This document shows, piece after piece, positions 11,272-21,901 of a DNA stretch of 64,000 nt. The notes below the pieces were generated by a model, which worked only from the letters and a program-made list of their open reading frames with translations, was not told the DNA's origin and made no database searches. The stretch comes from Valencia hispanica (Eukaryota; Chordata; Actinopteri; Cyprinodontiformes; Valenciidae): the NCBI GenBank assembly GCA_963556495.2, contig OY747702.1, forward strand, positions 52,973,286 to 53,037,285, in the 5' to 3' direction. Numbering within the stretch: the first letter of the stretch is position 1; each line of letters begins with the position of its first letter. The position numbers and the translations under genes are program-made.

Positions 11272-13445
11272 TTTCCATTTGGTTCCTGGCCCCATTTTGG
11301 ATGTGATTAATCTATCCTTAGTAAACGGATACGTACCACAGGAATTTAAAATAGCTGTAATTAAACCTTTACTCAAGAAACCTTCCCTTGATCAAGATGA
11401 CTTAATGAATTACAGACCTATATCTAACCTTCCTTTCTTATCCAAAGTCCTTGAGAAAATTGTTGCTAATCGAGTCTGTGAGCATCTAAACAGTAACGAG
11501 CTGTTTGAAGAGTTTCAGTCAGGTTTTAGAGCTCATCATAGCACTGAAACAGCACTGGTGAAGGTTACTAATGATATTCTCATGGCCTCAGATAATGGAC
11601 TTGTGTCTGTTCTGGTTTTGTTAGATCTCAGTGCTGCTTTTGACACAGTCGATCATAATATTCTCTTAGAAAGGCTTGAACATGTTGCAGGGATCAAAGG
11701 AACAGCACTATGCTGGTTTAAATCATATTTGTCTGATAGATTCCAGTTTGTTCATCTAAATGATCAATCTTCTTCACTCTCAAGGGTTACTTGTGGAGTT
11801 CCACAGGGTTCTGTGCTTGGACCAATTCTTTTCACCAAATATATGCTTCCAATTGGTAGAATCATTAGACAGCATGGGATACATTTCCACAGCTATGCAG
11901 ATGATACACAACTATATTTATCCATAAATCCTGATGAACCCAGTCAGTTAGGTAGATTACAGGCATGTCTGGAAGACATAAAAACATGGATGACCCTAAA
12001 CTTTTTGCTTTTAAATTCTGACAAGACAGAAGTTGCTGTCTTTGGACCAGAAGTTCTTAAACAGAAACTGATTAGTCAATCACTTCATCTGGATGGCATT
12101 AAATTGGCCCCCAGTAATAACGTAAAGAACCTCGGCGTTATTTTTGACCGAGACTTGACATTTAAATCCCATATTAAACAGATTTCTAGGATTTCTTTCT
12201 TTCACCTCCGGAATATTGCTAAAATTAGAAACATCCTGTCCAGGAGTGATGCTGAGAAACTAGTCCATGCATTTGTTACCTCAAGGCTGGACTACTGTAA
12301 TTCTTTACTATCAGGTAGTCCACAAAATGCCATTAAAAGCCTTCAGTTGATCCAAAATGCGGCAGCAAGAGTTCTGATGAATATCAAAAAGAGAGATCAC
12401 ATTTCTCCTGTTTTAGCTTCCCTTCATTGGCTCCCTGTTAAATCCAGAATATAATTTAAGATCCTTCTTCTTACATACAAAGCCCTTAATAATCAAGCTC
12501 CATCATACATCAGAGATCTAATTGTTCCATATGTTCCTAACAGACCACTTCACTCTCAGACTGCAGGTTTACTTGTAGTTCCCGGATTTCTATAAGTAGA
12601 ATGGGAGGCAGATATTTTAGTTATCAGGCTCCTCTCCTGTGGAACCAGCTCCCAGCTTTAGTCCGTGAGCCAGACACTCTGTTTACTTTTAAGGCTTAAA
12701 ACTTTCCTTTTTGATAAAGCTTATAGTTAGAGTGGCTAAGGTCATCCTGAGCTATCTCTGTAGTTATGCTGCTATAGGCTTAGACTGCTGGAGGACAGAC
12801 TTACCAATTTTCTTCACTCTGCTACTTCCTTTTCTCCTACGACTCTCTAGTTGTATTACAGTAAATTCTGTTATTTTGACTTAACTTTGTTTTCTCTCAG
12901 TGTTTTTCTCTCCATACAAGATATACCTGGTCTGGTATCCTGCTTGGCTGCAATGCCCTGTTGGACGGGGGGCATCGACTGGGATGATGCTCCCAGTAAC
13001 TGAACATCCACTGTGTCTTGTTATCAACTTTTTACTTTCTGTAACATAGAAAGTTCTCTTATATCAGATCTTCTGTTCCTTCTGTGTCTCTGCTCTGTCT
13101 TTCCAAACCCCCAGACGGTCGTGGCAGATGGCCGCTCCTACTAAGCCTGGTTCTGCTGGAGGTTTCTTCCTGTTAAAGCGGAGTTTTTCCTCTCCACCGT
13201 CGCTACATGCTTGCTCAGTATGAGGGATTGCTGAAGGATTGCTGTGGCAGGAAATTCTGCATCAAGGGGGCCCAACCTCACGCCAATGACTGACGCAATC
13301 TGCTGGGATTCCTTAAATAGGAAACTTTTTAACTGATTGGAATGTTTGTATAAATGTATTGAAATGACTTCTTGTAAAGTGCCTTGAGATGACATTTGTT
13401 GTGAATTGGCGCTATATAAATAAACTGAATTGAATTGAATTGAAC
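11272..13445 (+). mobile_element. L2-clade LINE family II, copy A (5'-truncated)
   Basis: The element runs from a 5' truncation just before the GPILDVINLSLVNGY region of the reverse transcriptase to a 3' end at GCGCTATATAAATAAACTG followed by ATTGA-type units (13418-13443). It is very similar to copy B (36904-40553, minus) and related to the more diverged copy C (52120-55915, minus). The 3' UTR (about 12720-13415) is shared with copy B. No target-site duplication is visible, which is common for L2. Confidence 0.88.
11279..12454 (+). pseudogene. L2-II reverse transcriptase, copy A
   Basis: An open frame of 391 codons covers the fingers (NYRPISNLPFLSKVLEKIV, residues 44-62), motif A (LLDLSAAFDTVDHNILL, 114-130), motif B ([10 protein letters not shown], 173-182), motif C (YADDTQLYL, 206-214) and the start of the thumb and tail domain (SLHWLPVKSRI at the end). 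All polymerase aspartates are present. It is cut short by TAA at 12452-12454, exactly where copy C has GAA; beyond it the same frame continues (FKILLLTYKALNNQAPSYI). The first Met is only an internal codon of the truncated element, so this is not an independent gene. Confidence 0.9.
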
Positions 13446-13987
13446 ATACAGCTTCATTAACCATGATGCTGATTCACTGGCTACTGAATTAGCATATTTA
13501 GCATATCTAAATCCCATTGAGGTTATGATAGGCCCATTTAGCTAAATTAAACATTAGCAGACATGAAAATTGTAATTTCTGGCAAGGAAATGCCTCCAGC
13601 TGTGCTTTTCCATTATTCCCTCTCCAGAAAAAACATTTCCAAAATGTTTATCAAAACAAATTAACATCATATAAACAGTCAAGATGTACAGTGGGACAAA
13701 AAAAAGTATTTGATAGCCCCTGATTGTGTAAGTTGTCCCACTTAAAAAGATGAGACGTGTGCTCGTAATTGTCATAGTTCCTCTTCAACTGTAAGAGACA
13801 GAATATAAAAACAAAAACACCTTAAATCACATTGTATGATTTTTAAATAATTTTTTTGCATAATGGTGCAGAAAATAAGTATTTCGTCAATAACAAAAGT
13901 TCACCTCAGAACTTTATAGTTTAACTTTGGTTGGCAATCATAGGTTAAACGTTTCTTGTAGGTCTTCACCAGGTTAGCACACACTAG

Positions 13988-14561
13988 CTATGTTTACATG
14001 GACACAAGTAATCAGATTAAAAGCCTGATTGGAATAAAAATACTTTCTGTAAACGCGCCATTCGAAATACTCTGACCCAATCACACTAATTCGGATCAAC
14101 ATTTGCTTCCGATTGAGACTGTTGGGTTATGCTGATTATTATTCCGATTGCTGTGCATGTAAACACTTCTTCCAAATGTGAGTCTGTTGCGTCATGCGTA
14201 GATGCACCTTACGTCGGCGTAAAACAATAAGGGGGTTTGGATTACACAACAATAAAGGCTTGTAGATGTAAAACTGTGACCAGAAAAAATTAAAGCATGC
14301 TGTGAAGAACATCATACCAAACCATTTTAAATGCACACAGCCATGTTTGTTTACAGCAGAAGTCTGCTAATTCTTCTTTTACAGCCGTTTCCGGTATGTT
14401 AGATATTTCTGCGCCTGTCAAAAGGATTTATTCCGATCGAACGTGTGGCAGATGTACAGGCTTGTCATAATCGGATAAACTTTTTCAGGACCCATGTAAG
14501 CAGTCAGATTCTAATCCGAACTATGATCAGATTAAAGACATTTTGCAGATGTAAACATACC
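13988..14561. mobile_element. MITE with TATGTTTACAT termini inside the Tc1
   Basis: Inverted ends TATGTTTACAT (13989-13999) and ATGTAAACATA (14549-14559) bracket about 570 bp that break the Tc1 sequence between its CACACT and GTAGCTGG segments. The two ends also share a near-inverse AATCAGATTAA block. There is no coding capacity. The target duplication is unclear (CTA on both sides at best). The ends share GTTTACAT with the MITE at 34350-34839. Confidence 0.65.
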
Positions 14562-14648
14562 TACTGTAGCTGGTATTTTGGCCCATTCTTCAATGCACAT
14601 CTTCTCTATAGCTGTGATGTTTTGGGGCTGTCGCTGAGCAACACAGAC

Positions 14649-14834
14649 TTACAACTCCCTCCACAGATTCTCTATTGGACTGAGGTCTGGAGATTTTAAA
14701 TGCTTTTTACGTAGCCACTTCTTCGTTGCCCGAACTGTGTGTTTGGGATCATTTTCATGCTGGAAGATCCAGCCACAATTCATCTTCAATGCTCTCACAG
14801 ATGGAAGGTTTTTGCCCAAAACTTCATGATACAT
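14649..14834 (-). pseudogene. Tc1 transposase C-terminal fragment
   Basis: The 61-codon frame reads [19 protein letters not shown], then [12 protein letters not shown], and then [14 protein letters not shown]. These are the second and third catalytic blocks of a DDE transposase that cuts and pastes DNA at TA sites. At the second block the aspartate usual in QHDND is Glu here, and a few residues before SPDL are deleted relative to the family pattern. The third acidic residue (in IENLW) is kept. The upstream DNA-binding domain and first aspartate are absent, so the copy is inactive. Confidence 0.8.
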
Positions 14835-15086
14835 GGCCCCATACTTCCTTTCTCTAATACGAATCAGTCATCCTGTCCCCTTTTGCAGAAAAATATCCCC
14901 AAAGTATAATGTTTTACAATTGGTATCCCATTCTTGGGATGCAACTCAGCATTTTGCCGCTCTCCAAACATGGCGAGTGGCGTTTATACCAACGATTTTT
15001 ATATATTGGGGCTGTCAAAATTAAGGGGTTAAAACGGGTCGATTAATTTGTGGAATTAACACGATAAAAAATTTTAACGCATGCAC

Positions 15087-15125
15087 AGAATGACTTGCAC
15101 GAATGACTTGCACGAATGACTTGCA
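15087..15125. repeat. Three tandem copies of GAATGACTTGCAC
   Basis: The 13-bp unit occurs three times in a row (last unit ends CAG), just inside the left end of the inverted-repeat element. Confidence 0.85.
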
Positions 15126-15322
15126 GAAAGGCAGAATGACCCTGTTTACCTCACAATTCAACTCATGCTGCTTTCAATGCTCGTTGTCGCGTAAACAGGA
15201 TGGCTGACCAAAACTGGATCAGTGGTTCCATGTGAACATCTCTTCCAAGTGCGGACCATAAGTATTTTAAGTCTACATCACTCCCTGCTCTGCTGTGCTT
15301 GTAGTCTGCAGAAAGATGTCTC

Positions 15323-15508
15323 ATGTCTTCTGCTGTTGGTCACGTTGATAAAAACAACAAACGAGCATTCCATCGACTTACTCTTTTCAAGGCAAACAAA
15401 AGACAAATTTGGTTGCAATCAATCAGAAGAAGTGATTGGAACAAGCAGATGATAAAAAATGTGACAATCTGCCGCGATCACATCAGGCTATCAAACAAGC
15501 TAGCATAG
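15323..15508 (+). pseudogene. THAP-like zinc-finger fragment
   Basis: The frame contains AFHRLTLFKANKRQIWLQSI followed by RRSDW and, about 20 residues on, ICRDHI. A conserved FHR-type block, a tryptophan helix and a Cys-x-x-His are the core of THAP DNA-binding domains, used by host regulators and by P-element and other transposases. The first Cys pair may lie in a neighbouring frame: the ATG at 15317 reads MSHVFCCW and then hits a stop after a presumed frameshift. The AVP box is not visible. It sits near one end of an inverted-repeat element, which favours a transposase N-terminus over a host gene. It could still be a chance resemblance. Confidence 0.4.
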
Positions 15509-15639
15509 CTAACCAACACTGCTGCTGCAAGATAACTGCAAATAATAACAGTGGGAACCAGGGTCTAATGTAAAGGTTTGGTGTTGATAAAAAAAAATCC
15601 CTCTGTTATTCAGAAAAATTAAATTACAAAATATTTTAT

Positions 15640-15830
15640 TGATCTCAGAGTGTTGTTGTAGCTCAAACTATTTAATTCTTCAAGGAGCTGTTGTAGACCC
15701 TGATGGCTGTAGGCAGGAATGATCTCATGTAGCAGTCTGTGTTGCAGCAAAACTAAAGAAGCCTCTGACTCAATACATTCTGTTGTTGTAGGATAGTTCC
15801 ACGAAGAGGATGCTCAGGGTTGTCCAAAGT
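15640..15830 (-). pseudogene. CR1/Rex1-type LINE 3' fragment, minus strand
   Basis: Minus-strand reading gives MRSFLPTAIRVYNSSL, a pattern also seen in the fragment at 44088-44330 as RSSLPTAISIYNKSLKEL. It is followed by a stop and a short A/T-rich 3' end. This is the C-terminus and 3' end of a LINE. At about 15830 it abuts a plus-strand piece of another LINE, head to head. Confidence 0.6.
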
Positions 15831-16680
15831 ACCGGGGTGTTCACCTGAACAATAAACTGGACTGGAGCCACAACACTGATGCTGTTTACAGGAAGGGTCA
15901 GAGCAGACTTTACCTGCTGAGGAGACTGAGGTCTTTTGGAGTCCAGGGAGCGCTCCTAAAGACTTTCTTTTATGGTGTAATATGTTGGAGAAGCAGAAGA
16001 GATTACATAAGCTCCTCAAGAAGGCCACCTCTGTTCTAGGACGCCCCCTCGATCCAGTGCAGGTGGTGGGAGACGGAAGGACTCTGGCCAAAATAACATC
16101 ACTGACAGACACAGTCTCCCACCCCATGCATAAAGATGTTGCTGAGCTGCAGAGCTTCTTCAGTGACAGACTGCCACATCCTAGGTGCATGAAAGAGCGT
16201 TTCCGCAGGTCCATCCTCCCTCCAGCTGTTAAACTTTACAACCAGAACTGCTCCCAACCAAATCAATCATGTTTACATCACTGTTGTAAATTGTACTATT
16301 TGACTCATTTAACTAACATTTCTGTGGCTGCTATTTATCTGTTTTTCTCAGTTTATATTCTGTTAACTACTTGTAAATAAGTTTACTTTTTTACTTTGTA
16401 TTGCACAACTACTCATGGACATTCTGTAAATATTCACTTTTTTTTATTGTCCTACTCAGTTGCAGATTCTACTCTGAGTATGCCACTTCATTTTTAATAA
16501 CTGCACAATACTTTGGTTTTTGTCATTGATTCCTTATTGTAACATATACAATTCTTAATTCTGTTTTCATACTTTTCTACCATTCTTGTGTGATCGTAAA
16601 TACTTCTATTATCTGTCAATTTGCTGCTGTTACAGCAATTTCCCCTTTGTGGGAAACTCACAACATATAGCGACAAAGTC
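15831..16680 (+). pseudogene. CR1/Rex1-type LINE C-terminal region and 3' UTR
   Basis: Plus-strand reading includes NNKLDWSHNTDAVYRKGQSR, LYLLRRLRSFGVQG and, after a deletion near 15970, the 15982-16380 frame with KKATSVLGRPLDPVQVVGDG and LPHPRCMKERFRRSILPPAV. These are the post-polymerase segments of a LINE reverse transcriptase. The same block occurs, better preserved upstream, at 61235-62110. Comparison shows this copy has lost the stretch that at 61510-61545 encodes IDSVVTSAIF. The 3' end is near 16670 (GCTGTTACAGCAATTTCCCC). Non-functional. Confidence 0.7.
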
Positions 16681-16973
16681 GCTAAGTTGGCAATACTGAA
16701 TGCAACTCACTGCTCCTCCTCACTCCTCTCGCCCTCTCCACTAACACAGAAGCGTCAGCTCATGATAAGGAGGCCTATTGATGTCCTCTTCAGGGTGTGG
16801 TTAACCCCCAACTCAAGCACATGAAGTCCAGAGCACAAAAACAGATTTTATTTTAAGGCAACCTGCATGCAGAAACAGTACAATTAAAGATTACAAATTA
16901 GATCAATGCGATTAAAAAACATGGCGCATTAAATATGGCTGCAATTGATTAATCTCAATTAACATGATAATTT

Positions 16974-16977
<4 letters not shown>

Positions 16978-17005
<28 letters not shown>
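16978..17005. repeat. (TA)n microsatellite
   Basis: Uninterrupted AT dinucleotides directly after the right end of the inverted-repeat element. Confidence 0.95.
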
Positions 17006-17009
<4 letters not shown>

Positions 17010-17019
17010 AAACCCCAAA

Positions 17020-17990
17020 AAACAAAACAGAAATTGCAGAGTGGCAGAGAGAAAGTGGAGAAAAATAAGATGAAGATAAACCTTCAATTATACACAGATC
17101 TTCTCAAAGCATACAATAACGCAGTAAGATATTCAATGAGTGCATACTTTTCCAAAATCAATTCAGATTATAAAAATAATCCCAAAATTATTTTTCCACC
17201 ATTGACAAAAAAAATTACCGTGCTTCTAATGCATTTCAGAAAACCCCCTCAAACACTCTTTGTGAGGAGTTTGCAGACCACTTCAGAGGGAAGGTAGACA
17301 CCATCAGATATAATAAGTTATCTTCTCAAAGTAACATGGTTTTAGACAAATCTGAACGTGTGTCTTTACCAGACGAAACGCTGGACAGTTTCGTCCAGGT
17401 AGATGCTGAGATTCTTGATAAAGTTTTTTTCCTCAGTGAGGCCCACCACATGTGTTTTGGACCCAATTCCCACTTCATTTTTTTAAGCAATTTAATGGAT
17501 CTTTTAGAAATGAGATTTTAACCTTGATGAATTGCTCCCTTCAGACGGGGGTCTTTCAGGCCGCCTTTAAAGGGGTGGTGGTGAGACCCCTGCTAAAGAA
17601 GAGCAACTTAGATTTGAACGATTTTCAAAACTTTAGTATCTTTAGTATCTAAGTTACCGCTTTTAAGGAAAATTTTAGAAAAGCTTGTTTTAATTAAACT
17701 TAATGTTTTTATTAACGTTCATAATGTCCTAGAGAAATTTCAGTCTGGTTTCAGTGTGAACCACAGCACCGAGACAGCCTTTTGAACATTTCAAATTATT
17801 TCAGATGAAAATATGATACACAGAGGGTGACAGTGTTGGTCCTCCTGGGTCTAAGCGCTGCCTTTGATACAGTGGACCAAACTATTCTTTAAACCCATTT
17901 AAAACATATTGGCCTCTCTGGTGCTGTTCACAAAGGGTTCCCATCATATCTCACAGACAGGACTTTTATGGTAAGATTAGATACCGTATA
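17020..17990 (+). pseudogene. L2-clade LINE family I, copy 2 (internal fragment)
   Basis: Successive frames (17034-17297, 17336-17521, 17452-17652 and beyond) parallel 910-1215 and 4989-5640 of copy 1: AYNNAV, then CEEFAD/HFRGKVDTIR, LPDETLDSFVQV, EILTLMNCSLQTGVFQ and the region leading to motif A. It covers the linker and first half of the reverse transcriptase, with several frameshifts and stops. It ends abruptly near 17990, inside the segment that in copy 1 reads DRTFMVSLDTCS. It has no L1 insertion at the site used in copy 1, so it shows the empty-site sequence. Confidence 0.85.
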
Positions 17991-18160
17991 AGAAATAAAG
18001 GCTTGAAATACCTCGCTTTGCATGTAATGAATCTATATGATATATTAGATTCACCTTTTAAGTTGAATTACTAAAATAAATGAACTTCTATACGATATTC
18101 TAATTTTTCGAGTTTCACCTGTGTATGAATAAACTGAATTAAATTGAACTGAAGAGCTAG
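17991..18160. repeat. Unassigned 3'-end-like sequence after L2-I copy 2
   Basis: A stretch with AAATAAAGGCTTGAAATACC and later AATAAATGAACTTCTATACG, ending in GAATAAACTGAATTAAATTG, replaces the expected L2-I sequence. The last part resembles an L2-type pentamer tail. I cannot name the family. Confidence 0.35.
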
Positions 18161-20565
18161 CCCAAGCCACAGCCTTCAACTTTGTACTATGGACACTTTT
18201 TACCTAGTCCTGATCTACTGGTGCAGTCGAGAACACCAAGGCTCCCTCTCTTTGGGTTATTTCTTACATTTCTACACAAAACTCCAGAAAATTGTAAATC
18301 TTTTGATAGTCTCTCTCATCACACTTTCGCAGACCACCAAACTGACCTTCCTTAAGGTACACTAGCATCTTTTTTTAAACCATTTGTCATTTAGAGACAC
18401 TCAAGCCATTGCATGCCCTGCATTATACCCTGCTACTTTGATTCTCTTTGTTTCTGTGTTTTACTTGGTGATACATTTTATAAGAGGATATATAGATTTT
18501 GATGCAAATGCATTGTAGAATTTGTGATTTATTGAGGGGAGGGGGGTTCCCACTGAAGGAAAAATGCCTTGGGAGGTTATACTACAGCAGTAAACTATGG
18601 ATTTATTTTAAGCCTTTTCATAGATCTTTACTGGGGAGTCAATAAGCCACAATCTGGTAAAAGACATTTTTAAAATAATCCATTTTTAATTGATTTTTGA
18701 ATGACAATTTCCTTGTCAAAATAATTAACTGAATCTCCAAGTCACATAAGTAGATATCTCGGTCTGAACTGGAGAAGTGGGTAAGGTGATTTACACAAAC
18801 TTTCCTTTTCATTTCACAATTTAAAATTCAAATGTAATAATTTGAGTGCAATGGTACAGATATAATCAGCATGGACGTAAGGGACTTTTCTCCACCAATA
18901 TCCAGCGATTATTGAATTGTCCCCACCAATAATTTGATCTCCTCGAGAAAAGAAAACAAACCCGATAAAAAGCAAAAAAGAGAAAGCAAAAGATCAATCT
19001 GTCAATGTCTCACCTAGAGGTGCAGAAAGAGTTTGATTATGTTCTCTACTGGAGTCCTACCTCCCGTAACATATATGGCCAATACGATTGGCTGTACCAT
19101 TCCCTGCTGTCAGGTGAGACTCTGCAGTAGAGCTGTAATCGGGCCTTAATAGTTGGGCAATAACGGAAAATAACGTGACCCCGTATTACAATAAATTATT
19201 TCCCTTTTTATTTCTCTAGAATGTTGCACAGCTGATAGGCTACTTATTTTATGCGGAACTGTAGTGAAGTTACAGTTGAAGTTTCTGTGCACAGAACGGC
19301 GAGGGTTGCAAGGGAAATGCGTTTGTTTTGTTTGTTGCGCATTCTTCTTCTGGGACGAACATATTAATGTAGCCAGCATTCTTTTACGATGTGGATAAAC
19401 ATGATCTTTCCCAGACAACAGTCTAATTATGGTTTTCAGCGCCGTTTGAAAAACAAAATAAAACACAACAGGCTTTCAATTTTTACACCTGTTATATACA
19501 CCACAGTGTATATTATAATAAAACGTCAAAAGGATAAATACCTATATATGAATGATTATTTATTGTCCCCACCAATCTTCAAACCACACTCATGTTTATG
19601 GTTATTGTCCCCAGCAATTTTAAAAACAAACCAACGCCATTGGACATAATTACATTTGGAACACAATGGAATGGAAATTCAAACTAAGAAAAGTGCAAGT
19701 CTCCCTCTGTGCATCTCTTTCAGTCTCTCATTCTGTTCTCACAATATACGCAGCACAGATGTCACAAAAACAGTCTGTTCGGGTTCTTCTGTTGAGATAC
19801 TTATTTCCTCCCATTATCCTGAGTAGTGCGGAGTAGGAGCCACATCAGTGGAGTTCGAGGTTGGCTCCGGTTAGCCCTCAGGGGAAGAGTTTGATTAATT
19901 GAGTTGGCAGATTTGTGATAAGGCTGGAAGTGAGACTGTATGTGTGTACCTGCAAGTGTGTCAGAGTCTTTGCTGGTGTAGCAGAGTTTGCATCCGATCC
20001 TGCATGTGATGTGCAAGTGTTTGTGTACAGCTATTTTCTGTGTAGTTTTTAGAATTGCGTTTCTTCTTTTTGCATCGTTTCTTTGCAAACATTAACTTGT
20101 CTTGTATCTACTAACAGACGTTTTTGCACGTGTCTGGATGGTTTCCAGGCTTTACAGCAGTATGGAATAATGTCATTGTGAAGCATCCCCAAGGACACTG
20201 AGCTCTGCTGTACAGTTAACATTATCCCAAAATACCTTTGAAGATATTGAGCTGTAACAAAACTTCTGTAAAACTTTAATTCGATTTAACATCTCTCACC
20301 AAGTTGTTTCCGTTAGTGTCTAATACTACAAAGGGATGAGTTGACCAAGGATTTGAGAGCTGAATGCAACACTTTTATTGATATGTAACATCTTCCATTT
20401 CCCGCAGTTGTTTAGATAAATTTTCAAAGCTAAAATAATTGTATTACATCTTAAGAGAAACTTTCAAACACTAGATCTGGCTACCTCAAGGGTGGGAGTA
20501 TGTAACACAACCAAAAGTTTCCCAAAACTTAAAGTTTGCTTTCTAGTGCTTTCCAGAACTCATGA
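18160..20565. other. Unassigned non-coding sequence
   Basis: No gene-like frame. The motif TTGTCCCCACCAAT recurs loosely at about 18915 and 19562, and a related TTGTCCCCAGCAAT at 19604, which hints at an old interspersed repeat. No termini or domains are identifiable. Confidence 0.4.
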
Positions 20566-20855
20566 TATGTCACGCTGCCCTATTCACTCCTCATCATTGT
20601 CATCACCTGTCTCTCCAATCAACCACATCTGATCCTCCTTACCTTCTGCCTTGAAAGCCTGTCACTTCTCTCTACTCAGCACCGGATCATTAATGTTGTC
20701 TTCGTCTCCATGCTGTGTCGTCCTGCCATCATCATCATCATCATCATCATCACCACCACCATCATCATCATCACCACCACCAGCCTTTAATAAACGTCCT
20801 GTACCTTTCCTCAGCGTCTGCATTTGGGTCCATTCTCCACACACACTCCTGACAG
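20566..20855 (+). mobile_element. Gypsy-type LTR (downstream copy or solo)
   Basis: The segment starts TGTCACGCTG and ends CCTGACA (TG...CA). It has an AATAAA within CTTTAATAAACGTCC near 20790 and is followed by a possible primer-binding region and a leader ATG at 20874. It contains an (ATC)n/(ACC)n microsatellite at 20726-20780. No partner LTR is found in the window. Confidence 0.6.
20726..20780. repeat. (ATC)n / (ACC)n microsatellite
   Basis: Trinucleotide run inside the LTR. On the minus strand it yields an Asp/Gly-rich meaningless frame. Confidence 0.95.
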
Positions 20856-20873
20856 AATGATCCGGCAGTAAGA

Positions 20874-21305
20874 ATGGACCCAGCACTCGCCTGGGAGATC
20901 GCCGCCCTGCGACAGGACGTCTGGACCAACCTGACCAAGGTCGCGGCCTCTCCTCACCTTCCTGTGCGCATCTCCGGAGCTGAGGAGATTCTTGGAGTGC
21001 TCCCTCACTTCCGGAGTGTCCTCTCTGCCCGGGATCTCGCAGCTCTGCGGAGCCTCCACCATCTGGCCGCAGGCGGCGGTCCCGTCGAGCCAGAGATTCC
21101 GGGAGCGGAGAGAAGAGCGGCGCTCCCTCAGGGACCACCAACATCGGCTGCATCTCCGCGCTGCACGCACCGCCGGTTCTCTCCACCGCCGTCTTTGTCC
21201 CTCCTCCAGCTGGCTCTTCGGGGGCTCCTCACATCAGGGAAGAGGAGCTGTTCTAGTTTTTCTATGGAGACAAGACGGCCTACCTCTGCTCCAGGGGAGA
21301 TCTAG
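20874..21305 (+). pseudogene. Possible gag leader of the gypsy-type element
   Basis: An ATG 18 bases after the LTR end opens MDPALAWEIAALRQDVW, a start style (MDP near the primer-binding site) common to gag of fish gypsy elements. The frame runs 143 codons, but after about residue 75 it turns Pro/Ser/Arg-rich. An overlapping frame (20992-21531) is equally open, which suggests a frameshift. There is no capsid or zinc-knuckle motif, no protease, polymerase or integrase follows, and the sequence returns to AT-rich DNA after 21310. Best read as a truncated element. Confidence 0.4.
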
Positions 21306-21309
21306 CGCC

Positions 21310-21895
21310 TCGCCGCAGAAGGCGACACCGCTGAGGTGGGGCCACTTCAGTGTACTTTCCATGTACTTACAGCTTAGTTTCTTAGAGATTCTATGGTATT
21401 TTCTAAAGTTAAATATTTCTTTACTAGATTTTATAGGCTGCCATATTTTAATTGACTTTGAGGTTACTTTTTCTGAACTCAGGAGAATTTTAAAGGTTTT
21501 CTCAACTGTACTTACAGTTATAATGCAGTAAAATTTTATGGCCTAAAGGCCACCAACCATTTGCATTAAGCTGGACATACACTGTCCGATTCTTGACCAG
21601 TTGAGCCAGTTTTCCACTTGTGCGACAGTATTTGGGATAGGCCCGAGTTTCAGCTTAATCGTGCGTCATGTAGTTTAGAACAGGCGATTTACTATCCATA
21701 ATGAGGATCTTACACCTTTGAAGTAGTGCCAAATCTACCTGAACCGCTCACACTACGCATGCGTCAACAGTTGACTCCTAGACAATGTACATTTTGATGA
21801 TCCCCCCAAAAACAGAAAAAAGTTGTGAATCAATCTATCCCTGAGAGATACTTTTCTAGCTTCCTGTATCACGTCAACCTTTCAGCAAGCGGCTG
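21310..21895. other. Unassigned AT-rich sequence
   Basis: No supported gene or element between the gypsy leader and the next LINE. Confidence 0.4.
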
Positions 21896-21901
21896 ATTGA
21901 C

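Larger units (their letters stand above)
13689..15003 (-). mobile_element. Tc1-like transposon, truncated and carrying a MITE
   Basis: After a TA at 13687-13688 the sequence CAGTGGGACAAAAAAAAGTA opens a terminal region recalled from a widespread fish Tc1 family, and the transposase lies on the minus strand (14560-15000). The element is interrupted at about 13988-14561 by a MITE and stops near 15003, where the inverted-repeat element at 15005 begins, so the 5' half and one terminus are lost. Confidence 0.75.
15005..16972. mobile_element. DNA-transposon-like unit with imperfect inverted ends
   Basis: The left end GCTGTCAAAATTAAGG and following bases (to about 15045), and the right end (about 16925-16972), read inverted, share the blocks TCAAA-TTA, GTTAA and GATTAAT. 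Between them are a THAP-like frame (15323-15508), a three-fold 13-bp tandem repeat and inserted LINE pieces (15640-16680). Similar GGGCTGTCAAA-type ends are widespread in fish. The superfamily is not assigned. Confidence 0.45.

Noticed and set aside
15753..16214. 153-codon minus-strand frame
   Set aside because: Mostly antisense of a plus-strand LINE fragment; only the last part coincides with the real minus-strand LINE end.
20662..21186. 174-codon minus-strand frame with Asp/Gly repeats
   Set aside because: Antisense of the LTR with its (ATC)n run and of the gag leader.
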